Below are positions 54,626 to 64,000 of a stretch of 64,000 nt of DNA, one piece after another. Position 1 is the stretch's first letter; each line of letters opens with the position of its first letter. Source of the DNA: Zopfochytrium polystomum. Taxonomy: Eukaryota > Chytridiomycota > Chytridiomycetes > Chytridiales > Chytridiaceae. The notes under the pieces are model-generated. The model did not search any database. It was not told where the DNA came from and saw only the letters and a program-made list of their open reading frames with translations. The stretch spans positions 124,001-188,000 of the forward strand of contig JAIVFJ010000094.1 of the NCBI GenBank assembly GCA_025765615.1, written 5' to 3'. A program made the translations under genes and the position numbers.

Positions 54626-54928
54626 TGGTCATTAATCACCCTCTGGAAACCTCTCGAACCTTCTAGAACATTCCTTCATGGAACCTTCTGGAACCTTCTT
54701 TGCTCTCCTGACTTGTCTTGCTGTTGTCATTGGTATCATTGGTATCATTGTATTACTAATTGCTCTTTCTGGAACTTTCTTTGAGTCTTGCCAAGGAAGA
54801 CTCTCAAAAGGTATAAAAGGGGGATGGGGGACTTGTCCCATCCCTCAAGTGAATTATTGTTTCCAATACAATCATCACTCCTCTCAGTTCTTTATCTGCC
54901 TTGTGTCTGTCCTGTCCTGTTCCTGACA
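54626..54928 (+). mobile_element. LTR, plus orientation
   Basis: About 303 bp, TG...CA ends, homologous to the solo LTR at 33564-33859. It contains a TATA-like GGTATAAAAGGGGG and repeated GGAACCTTCT/CTGGAAAC motifs near its start. It is followed by about 130 bp of non-LTR sequence and then an inverted LTR piece. Confidence 0.75.
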
Positions 54929-55056
54929 ACTTTTCTCTTTTAAACTCCAACCCCAATTGTTTCTCCATTCTTATCACTTTTAAAAAAGGTACATACTTCA
55001 TTATCATTCTCACTCTCTCGATTGGTATTCTTTCATATAATTCTTCATTTACTTTC

Positions 55057-55252
55057 TGTCAGGAACAGGACAGGACAGGACAAGGCAGACAAGGAACTGA
55101 GAGGAGTGATGATTGTATTGGAAACAATAATTCACTTGAGGGATGGGACAAGTCCTCCATCCCCCTTTTATACCTTTTGAGAGTGTTCCTTGTCAAGACT
55201 CAAAGAAAGTTCCAGAAAGAGCAATTAGTAATACGATGATACCAATCATACT
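55057..55252 (-). mobile_element. LTR fragment, inverted relative to 54626-54928
   Basis: Starts TGTCAGGAACAGGACAGG and matches the reverse complement of the upstream LTR for about 195 bp, then stops where repeat B begins (55257). The two pieces form an inverted repeat with a 128-bp spacer. Confidence 0.75.
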
Positions 55253-55256
55253 AACT

Positions 55257-56064
55257 TGTAGATTGAACTCTCAGGTGTCAGGGGCTGCACCAGGCGCAGC
55301 CACCAACACCCTCGCAGGGACGGGAAGGTTGGGGACAACGACGCCGTCGTCGTCACCACCACCACCACCGTCGTCACGGCAGGCAAGTGCCAGGGATCCT
55401 CACTCCAACACCGAGCTGGCAATGTCACACTGTCGCTGATGGGGCCAGCTGCATTCCCCACCCACAGCCCCTTAAGAGGAGCCCCACGAAGGGACCATGT
55501 ACACACTCCGGTGTGTACCATCTCTCACTACCCTCACCTTTGTGAGCCAGATGGATTTGAAGGGACTCTGTATTGGTGCCAATGGACAGAAATCAGATTG
55601 AAGAAAAAAAGGAAAATGAGAAATGGCCCAAAAACCGAGAGAGAGAAAATTGACAAGTCAACCCCTGACTTGGAGCATCCATCACAAATGCTCTAAGTCC
55701 CCCCAACCCTATGCGTATATGTACAAGTGCCGAAAATAAATAATAAATTAGGCAGGCTTGGGGTACGGCCTGTCAGGCACCCCATCCCTAGGCAGTCAGG
55801 CAGTCTCTGTTAGTCACCGCAAAAGAAAATCTGTTGAGAAAACCCAGGCGCAACGGAAACTGTTAAGATGAAAGTAATAAAAGCAGGCCCAATAATAAAG
55901 ACTGGTTAGCTGCAAATACACTTTGATAACGCCTTGGAAACTAAAGAACCAGGAGCAATAATAGGGGTCCCAATCCTTGCGGTTTTATGACAGGTACGCT
56001 TGTTTTTGCGAATAAAATCCCTAGACTTTATCACTGAGACCTCGGTGTAGTCTCACACCCTTGA
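55257..56064. repeat. Dispersed repeat B, inverted copy
   Basis: Reverse-complement match to 31090-31845. It begins immediately where the LTR fragment is cut, so one element was inserted into or recombined with the other. Confidence 0.75.
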
Positions 56065-56160
56065 CTTTACTCCGCACACAGTTCCCTTTTTTTTTGTTCC
56101 TTTCTTGTACTTGTAGTCACACATGTTCTCGACTAAGTCCTCACAAAATTCAGTTATTTC

Positions 56161-56700
56161 TCAGCCAAGAAAGTCACGTGACCTCGTTCTACAAACCATC
56201 ATAAAAAAAGCCCCTGACACTGCTGGCTGCAGCACTAAGGGCGTTTTTCTTGCACTCCACCTTACCACTCTTCCCAAGATTTCTCTTATCTGTTCATTTG
56301 ACAACTCCATTTCTTTTGTCACCACCATGGTTGCAGACATTTCTTCTATTTCCATCCACTTTTCACTCTCACTTTCATACTTCATTCCATTGTTATCTGA
56401 ATATGTGTAAATTTCATCTGTTTTATGTTCCTACCAAAGTACTCTTCATATTTCTTCAAATCTCTTATCGAAGGTTCCATTCCTTTCCATGTCACACTCG
56501 TCACAACAACACCCTTGGACTTGTTATTTATCTCGTAGTAATCGCCCATCTTTGCTTCTTTCGTAAACTCCTCACAAAATTCAGTTTTTTCCTCCACCAA
56601 GAAAACACTTCCATCTCTCAACCTCACTCTACACAAAGATCCTTTCTTCTTTCCTCGCTTGAACTCGTAATCCATGCTTCTCGACTATTCCCTCACAAAA
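56161..56700 (-). pseudogene. AT-rich coding-like island, two overlapping ORFs
   Basis: The minus strand has an ORF from MDYEFKRGKKKGSLCRVRLR through VTSVTWKGMEPSIRDLKKYE to a stop at 56382, overlapping a second ORF that starts MKYESESEKWMEIEEMSATM and runs through ELSNEQIREILGRVVRW to 56161. They may be one protein split by a frameshift. Composition is Lys/Glu-rich and AT-rich, like the fragment at 50506-50930. Family unknown. Confidence 0.35.
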
Positions 56701-56801
56701 TTCACTTTTTTCTCCTCCAAGAACTTCTCTGTCACGTTTCCTTCTGTCAAGACCTTCTTGTATGTCGCGTGACTTTACCTACACTTTCTTGCTTCTCTTA
56801 C

Positions 56802-56972
56802 GTGTAAATAGGCTACTTTGAGTGAGTGAGTGGAAGGAGTGAATGAAGTGGAGATGTGTGTTTGTGGGTGGTCCTTCTCCCTAACTTGAGAGAAAGAAAA
56901 AACTCTTTTATGAATTATTGATACATAATGATGATATACATGCTATAATAGTTGCTAGGCAAGCGTGACTGG
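56802..56972. mobile_element. MITE-like element, TGTAAACAG family, copy 3, 3'-truncated
   Basis: Begins TGTAAATAG and follows copies 1 and 2 up to GGCAAGCGTGACTGGC, then gives way to an AGAC/GAGA repeat. Confidence 0.65.
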
Positions 56973-58540
<1,568 letters not shown>

Positions 58541-59171
58541 TGTTGACTACCTTTTGAATTTTGCCACTGCGTTTCAATTGGGCACTAAAGAAAAAACATT
58601 AAACCCACACTATCCCCCCTACCCCAGAGCCTCCAGGCCTCGGCGCGTAGCCACGGGCCGTAAGGTTGGCACACGCTCCTAGGAGCGGCCAGCCGTGTCA
58701 GGCATCTACTAGCATTCTACCCCGTTCAGTTCCTACACCCAACTCTCCACTGAGATCCAGTGCACACACGCTTCAAACATCCGTTAAGCTGGCAAGATAT
58801 AGCCACGTGTAGCAATGGAAGGCAGGTTCAATCCTCTCCTCCTAGACTGCTCATCTGGGCACTTGGATATGAGTGATGCTTCACTCCTCTATGTCTCACA
58901 TTCAGCCACCTAGGATGGTTATCTGCCTACAGTCTGAGATGGTGAAATGAACGTGGTGATGTGGTTAACTCCTGTCTCCATGTACAGAAGGCCATCTCTC
59001 CATCTTGCTCATCTAGCTTGCCAAAGGGCCTAGTTCAGTACGGCCAGCGGTGACGGCCTGTCTTGGTGAGTAAATGGGGATTTAAAAAATGACACCTTGT
59101 GAGGTGGTGAGGTGGTGAGGCTGTGAGGTGGTGGAGTGGTGAGGTGAGGTTTTAAGACTGTACCGTCGCTC
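58541..59171. other. Spacer before the 59-64 kb ORFs
   Basis: Nothing recognised. Contains a GTGAGGTG tandem repeat at 59097-59147, ending about 25 bp before the stop codon of the ORF at 59172. Confidence 0.5.
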
Positions 59172-61412
59172 TTACGGTCTCTTTGGTCCACCTATCACTG
59201 GCGGCTTCGTCTTTACTGATATCCTAACAGCTGACCTGGGAGCGCTGACTAATTTACCTAGTCTTGCCTTTGCCGCTTTTAGTCTGTTACCTCCTTCCGC
59301 GTTGCCGAAGTAACCTCCATGGTTCAGATCATCTGTCTTATCACCTACACGTTCTAACAGACCCGATAGCATCACCGTTGCTCTGACAACATCCTCAGGG
59401 ACGGGTACAACTACGTCGTTGTCTACGATACCATTATCAGCGTTTAGTGTTAGACTGTAATAGTCCCCAAGATCCTCTACACTTTGATCTATCGCGGAAT
59501 AGAACTTGCTCATGTCTTCCTTCGATATTGCGGAGGTTGACGAACCCCCGTTAGTCTCCACACTTAGCTTTGATGCTATTACACCCACTAGCTCGAGTAG
59601 GTTCCCACCCCCATTCCTCCAACTACTCATCTCGGTACTCCAGTGTTTGTCAGCCAACTCGGAGAGACTGTATACCATCCTGTAGTGTGGTATCAACCTG
59701 GCTATGGCATGCACGTTCTCCTTTGTCCCCTCTGGATCACCTGTCTCTAACTTAGCTATTACCTCACTTAGCCCAGATATCGTGTCTCTTTTATCGCCCC
59801 CTCTAGGCTCGAAGGCACCAAGAACGTCCATTTTCAGTATGCTACTATCGTGTATCTTGTATATCGACTTAATCGTTATCACAGCAGTGCTACCTAGTAC
59901 ACCTCCTGTTACGTCTCTCACTAGTCCAGCAAGTAGAACCGAGTTTACTACCTCTAAGGTGGGCTGACCTTGTGTTGTGGATCCAGAACCACCTGTTGCT
60001 CCCTTTAATACATCCCCGAGATCCGTTAACTCCGCTACGCCTGTACGGTCTCTTGTGAACATCTCGGTGTTAAGGCTACTTAATACGTCATCTAGCTTGA
60101 GCTTTGGTGGTGTCGAAGGTGATCCTGTACCTAACTTATCTATCTCTGCATTGTACTGCTTCACTATGTCACCTACTATCGACATGGCTGTTAGTTTCTG
60201 TCTGAGTATCTTTAGCTTGGGACCATCCACCTGCAACTTGGTCTTGTCACCCACAACCGCATCTAGGGTGTTCAGTAGTAGGCTAGCTAGCCTTGACGTT
60301 CGTTCATCTGACCGTGTTAGTTCTACTGTGACTTCTATCACTTTAACTACTGCCTCGAACACCTTAACAGGACCACCCTTCCACCTACTGAGTGCCTCCG
60401 AGTCTAGTACGCTCTTGGCGTATTTAACTGGGTCTGTTCCTGGATCTCTGTAAGTTATACCGGCTAACGAGAGCCATCTAAAGGTTGACTCTGCTGTTCC
60501 TACAAGCCTGTCTAGTGCCGCGAACAGGATAGGTAGTGTGTTTATGACTGGGGTGACTTCTGCAGGGATCACTCTTCGGAAGATGACGATCTGTGTATCA
60601 GTACCTTCCTCCACATCATAGTCCCTATCAGCTTCGTCTGTATCTGAGTCTGTGTCTGTACGTCTTGTCATCGGACTTCTCCTGAATATGTCCCAGTCAT
60701 CTGTAGATGTGTAGGTGGGAACCTCTGTGGTTACCAAACTCGAAGTCTGAGGTTTTGTCGTTGACTTGATAGTAGGTAGTGACAGTGATCTTGTGATCCT
60801 CGGTGGAGAGGTTTCTGTCTGTGTACTTGTGGTACTTTGTACCCCCGTCTGGTTACTCGACTGTGGAATTATGTCAGTCATGTTTATCAATCCCCTGCTT
60901 ATCAGATCTGTGATGGTAGCCAGTAGGGTCTCTATCTCAGTAGTATGGTTGCCACCCCAATACGCAGATGTGTAGTTCAGTACTAAGTCAGGTTGCACTC
61001 GTGGATCTACCTTCATAGTCTGACATCGCGTGTATCCTGTGTAGCCGTATATGTCACTGTATAGCTCGTTCATAAAGTTACACAGTGGATTGTACCAGTT
61101 ACTATAGTTGACAAGCGGCATTACTGTCTTCAGAGGTTGCATGATCTGAGATAGGACGCTACTCTCAGGACTATCAATCGCACGGTACAGCATGTTGGCA
61201 TAGTTGTCGTAGAAGCTCACTAGATTGTCATCGCACTTGATAAGTGTTGACAGATCCACTATGTTACCGAAACTCTCGTCTGTCTCATTGAACTGAGGAA
61301 TAGGATACCTACCTTCTCTCAACGTAACTGTATCTAGTGCCGGAAAGTAGCTCGCAAACGTCTGTACTGAAGTTACTATACCGTCCAGATACTGAGATGG
61401 GTAGTCTAACAT
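59172..61412 (-). CDS. Large ORF of unknown function, downstream part of a possible two-part gene
   Basis: An uninterrupted reading of 746 codons from ATG 61412 to TAA at 59172 (752 codons if the intron is not removed and the ATG at 61430 is used). It begins MLDYPSQYLDGIVTSVQTFA, has N-glycosylation-type sites (NYT, NHT, NQT), a Thr/Ser-rich linker, an acidic DTDSDTDEADRDYDVEEGTD stretch and a helical C-terminal part. No membrane helix or known domain is recognised. A predicted 57-nt intron (61470..61414, GTGAGT...TTTACAG) links it, in the same frame, to the end of the lectin ORF, which stops at TAA 22 nt before the donor. It is either a separate gene or the second half of one interrupted by that stop. 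Codon use (CTA, TAC, ACT) differs from the GC-rich genes of the window. Confidence 0.6.
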   Translation of the reverse strand: MLDYPSQYLDGIVTSVQTFASYFPALDTVTLREGRYPIPQFNETDESFGNIVDLSTLIKCDDNLVSFYDNYANMLYRAIDSPESSVLSQIMQPLKTVMPLVNYSNWYNPLCNFMNELYSDIYGYTGYTRCQTMKVDPRVQPDLVLNYTSAYWGGNHTTEIETLLATITDLISRGLINMTDIIPQSSNQTGVQSTTSTQTETSPPRITRSLSLPTIKSTTKPQTSSLVTTEVPTYTSTDDWDIFRRSPMTRRTDTDSDTDEADRDYDVEEGTDTQIVIFRRVIPAEVTPVINTLPILFAALDRLVGTAESTFRWLSLAGITYRDPGTDPVKYAKSVLDSEALSRWKGGPVKVFEAVVKVIEVTVELTRSDERTSRLASLLLNTLDAVVGDKTKLQVDGPKLKILRQKLTAMSIVGDIVKQYNAEIDKLGTGSPSTPPKLKLDDVLSSLNTEMFTRDRTGVAELTDLGDVLKGATGGSGSTTQGQPTLEVVNSVLLAGLVRDVTGGVLGSTAVITIKSIYKIHDSSILKMDVLGAFEPRGGDKRDTISGLSEVIAKLETGDPEGTKENVHAIARLIPHYRMVYSLSELADKHWSTEMSSWRNGGGNLLELVGVIASKLSVETNGGSSTSAISKEDMSKFYSAIDQSVEDLGDYYSLTLNADNGIVDNDVVVPVPEDVVRATVMLSGLLERVGDKTDDLNHGGYFGNAEGGNRLKAAKARLGKLVSAPRSAVRISVKTKPPVIGGPKRP

Positions 61413-61490
61413 CCTGTAAACACGAGGCACAACAGCTTAGCACCTTGTGACAGTAGTTTTTAAAACTCACCTCGTATCCCGGTTACCGTG

Positions 61491-64000
61491 TTATACGAAG
61501 TTCCACATCTGTAGACCGTTAAATGCCTCACCTTTGCAGTCGTAGCCGTACAGTCTGTAGTTGGATCCTCCCACGTTACTGTCTAGGCAGAGGTTGCTTC
61601 TGCTAGATATTAGCCCCTTCTTACTAGTGTATGTCCAATTCTCTGACCAGATACATCCTACTAGGTTAGTGACGCTTCCTGGTGTTGCAGTTACATCTAT
61701 GCAGTAACGAGGATTAGAGGCTAGCATCAACTTAGGTGGTTGCCATATCCACTTCTGTAACTTCGCAGAGTTACATTCGCAGTTATATGGAGCCTCGACT
61801 CCGCAAGCACAGAATCCTGCATCGTTCTTCAGAATCACTGCCTTGGATGTCACATCTGTAACTTCTGTGCCAGTTGGTTGGTAATCCTGTGTCTTTACAC
61901 TCATGTCACACGTCTCGTACTTCATAGTCGCACTATTTAGGCAGTTACCATTGAGCATTATCTTGTAGCCGTTGAACGTCCATCTACCTGCACTTGGGCT
62001 GTCACATCTTACTGACTCAAAGTTCGGAGTTAGACAGCTTCTGTCATCTATGTACGCTCCACTGAACATCATAGGCTCGAATATTGTAACTGGAGTGGCT
62101 GTAACTGCTAGTGTCAATACAGGGAGTTTTGCAGGTCCTGTCCAGTACCTTCCTCCATCGTTGAGCAGTATCCTGCCTGTACTTCTATCTATGGCCACAC
62201 CCTTCTTGATTACACTCTCTAGTCCGACTATGGTATTGAACTGTATATTCACTATGTCACCAGTATCTACCAGGTTAGTCCAGTTGGTCTTGCTTGACAG
62301 GCTACATGATACTGAGGTGAGTCGTGGCTTAGTTGCTGACTTGCTGAGACATAGGCCGTTTATTCGCACTGTTCCGTCCTTGGATAGTGAGTTCACCCAT
62401 TTATCCTTGTTCATAGAGCAAGGTTCAGCTTTCATTGCACTGTTCAGACATAGACCGGGGTTCTTGCCCATACGTAGTCTTCCCGTACTCTCAAATATCC
62501 AGGCGCTGTCCCTGTCACAAGTTGCCTCGGAGGTTGACTCTGTTACATACACCTTTGTACTATTGGTTCCACTTGGTGGTATAATCAATGCTCCTACTGC
62601 ACATGTCTTCACACCTGATGCATCTATCTGACATTTCAGCGGACTGATGTACACCGTGTTTACGTACAGACCATCTCCATAGCTAGCACACTGATTAACG
62701 TGTACCTGGTTAACTACCTCCATCTTGTACGTGGCTTGAGTTACGTCAGCTATATCAAAGCTCCACATTATCCTGGGATTCTCTAGAAGGCACGGTACTG
62801 TTGCGTTGTTGTAGTCTAGGCATTTACTCCCTGACATTATCCAGTAGCCATTGAAGCTCCAGTCTGTAGGTGTCATGAAGCAGAAGCTACCAAAGTTCAA
62901 GTTCCCGTCGGCACATGTTCCTAAGTCGCTGTAGAATTTCTGATGAGTAACGTCGAACTTAGATGAGCAGGAGTATAGACAGTTACCAGGGTTATTGACC
63001 ATATACAGAGTCCGTAGATTCACGTACGCAGGAAGGGAGGATCCGATATTCCACTGCTGACGTAGGTCCTTGTTCTGCTGATCACAAGGTGACATGTATA
63101 GGGGCTTAGAGATACCAGCTGATGTCTCGTTAAGTGTCATACAGTTCCCATCTACAGAGAAAGTGCCAGAGTCGTAGAACCACTGGGTAGTACCACAAGT
63201 CTGGAAGGTCATAGCTGATGACACACATAGCTTGTTATTCGAGTTGGTGAGCACACCATCAGTTCCAAAGTACCATCCTGGATTGTGAGAGGAAGTGCAT
63301 GTCTTCATCACTACTTGCGGCTTTCCATTCACTGTCTCGGAATCAAGACACAGTCCGTTGTACATCGATATCACGTTGGCACTAATCGAGCTAGATGTTG
63401 CTGTTATATCTTGGATCCACACCACTTCACCTGCGTCGTCTGTAATTGTAAGTACCCCTGCATCTGAGATTGTCATAGTGTAGCCATTAGCAGCTGAGTC
63501 TTGAGGTGGTGGGAAATCTTGCAGCTTCCTTATAGCTCCTAAGTGGTCTCTCAGTTCTACCGTACCTCTGTTCGTAAGTCTAAGTATACCGTTCATCTTC
63601 ACAGTAGGTTTAGCGTTGAAGTAGTAGCCAGTGTTTGACAATATCTGGCCGTAGGATGTCAGAGATATGTACCACTGTCCATTTGCACTCACTAACTTCT
63701 CGTTAGGCAGTAGGTAGCTGTTGAAGTTACTGTCTAGAACCTGGACATCGGGTCTGGCATCTGGGAAGGAGTACACCTCCTTACTGAGCGAATCACGCAG
63801 CCTTAGCTTAGTGTCGAACTCAATGTTCAGACTATATGGTGCAAAGGTACTACCTACGCCTCCGCTTAGCATCTTGTAGGTGGTCAATTGCGAGTCAGTG
63901 CAGACAAGTGTTCCATCTGTGTACAGAGACAGCTGGTAGATTAGCGCTGAGTCTATGGATGATGAGTCCACCATCTGAACCGAGCCTATGTTGACAGGTC
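61491..64000 (-). CDS. Lectin-repeat protein (bulb-type then ricin-B-type beta-trefoils), 5' end outside window
   Basis: The frame is open from the right edge to TAA at 61491. The first in-window ATG is 63974, but the frame continues upstream without a stop, so the start is probably outside. Early segments (GQWYISLTSYGQILSN, LRLTNRGTVELRDHLGAI, YTMTISDAGVLTITDDAGEV then VW) resemble bulb-lectin strands. From about residue 205 a recurring NGLCLDSE, NKLCVSSAMTFQTC-TTQWF, GNCMTLNE, GSKCLDYNNATVPC, PGLCLNSAMKAEPC, NGNCLNSATMKYETC pattern with QxW-type ends (GLQMWNF at the C-terminus) marks several ricin-B beta-trefoil domains. These bind carbohydrate; no toxin A chain or other enzyme is present. 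It is Cys-rich and probably secreted. Confidence 0.7.
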   Translation of the reverse strand, partial: PVNIGSVQMVDSSSIDSALIYQLSLYTDGTLVCTDSQLTTYKMLSGGVGSTFAPYSLNIEFDTKLRLRDSLSKEVYSFPDARPDVQVLDSNFNSYLLPNEKLVSANGQWYISLTSYGQILSNTGYYFNAKPTVKMNGILRLTNRGTVELRDHLGAIRKLQDFPPPQDSAANGYTMTISDAGVLTITDDAGEVVWIQDITATSSSISANVISMYNGLCLDSETVNGKPQVVMKTCTSSHNPGWYFGTDGVLTNSNNKLCVSSAMTFQTCGTTQWFYDSGTFSVDGNCMTLNETSAGISKPLYMSPCDQQNKDLRQQWNIGSSLPAYVNLRTLYMVNNPGNCLYSCSSKFDVTHQKFYSDLGTCADGNLNFGSFCFMTPTDWSFNGYWIMSGSKCLDYNNATVPCLLENPRIMWSFDIADVTQATYKMEVVNQVHVNQCASYGDGLYVNTVYISPLKCQIDASGVKTCAVGALIIPPSGTNSTKVYVTESTSEATCDRDSAWIFESTGRLRMGKNPGLCLNSAMKAEPCSMNKDKWVNSLSKDGTVRINGLCLSKSATKPRLTSVSCSLSSKTNWTNLVDTGDIVNIQFNTIVGLESVIKKGVAIDRSTGRILLNDGGRYWTGPAKLPVLTLAVTATPVTIFEPMMFSGAYIDDRSCLTPNFESVRCDSPSAGRWTFNGYKIMLNGNCLNSATMKYETCDMSVKTQDYQPTGTEVTDVTSKAVILKNDAGFCACGVEAPYNCECNSAKLQKWIWQPPKLMLASNPRYCIDVTATPGSVTNLVGCIWSENWTYTSKKGLISSRSNLCLDSNVGGSNYRLYGYDCKGEAFNGLQMWNFV

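Noticed and set aside
61495..61540. Alternative donor AAAG/GTGAGG (about 61529) that would splice out the TAA before the downstream ORF
   Set aside because: Joining it to the 61413 acceptor gives an immediate TAG, and it would remove the end of the last ricin-B repeat.

Overview
The window looks like nuclear DNA of an early-diverging, probably zoosporic (chytrid-like) fungus. GC-rich genes carry GT-AG introns, many only 45-60 nt long. There are nuclear-type tRNA genes with A and B boxes, a HET-domain gene, TKL-type kinases, DUF4436-like membrane proteins, and remnants of chitin-binding and LRR receptor genes. The chytrid assignment is inference; no rRNA or other marker is present.

Layout. 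1-11 kb: the 5' end of an unknown gene; a degraded duplicate of a mucin-like membrane protein gene; a non-RD kinase gene; two small unknown multi-exon genes; a decayed capsid-like ORF split by a MITE-like element; a perfect 32-bp hairpin; and the intact mucin-like gene. 11-23 kb: a second signal-TM-low-complexity-tail protein and two paralogous DUF4436-like genes separated by low-complexity DNA. 23-25 kb: a chitinase pseudogene (hevein + LysM + start of GH18) head to head with an LRR-TM receptor pseudogene. 25-39 kb: a repeat-rich block with a 5'-truncated LINE, a 1.4-kb duplicated block carrying tRNA-Leu, a solo LTR with target-site duplication, two kinds of MITE, tRNA-Gln and a damaged tRNA-Pro. 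39-43 kb: divergent genes for a type II membrane protein and a secreted purple acid phosphatase. 44-54 kb: a frameshifted pseudogene, a TIR-kinase-Rho-like GTPase fusion gene and a HET-domain gene. 54-59 kb: LTR pieces, inverted repeat copies, AT-rich coding-like islands and microsatellites. 59-64 kb: a lectin ORF (bulb-type and ricin-B-type repeats) followed by a second long ORF. A predicted intron puts the two ORFs in one frame, interrupted by a single TAA; their codon use differs from the rest of the window.

The most striking object is the 795-residue TIR-kinase-GTPase gene at 45591-48799. Every exon joins in phase. It unites an NADase-type TIR domain, a kinase with HND in place of HRD, and a Rho-like GTPase with a damaged G3 motif. 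The HET gene (HET is a TIR-like fold) lies 2.6 kb downstream on the same strand, and a paralogous kinase without TIR or GTPase lies at 2176-3594 with shared intron positions. Together with the LRR and chitinase remnants this suggests, without proving, a self/non-self recognition or cell-death gene neighbourhood.
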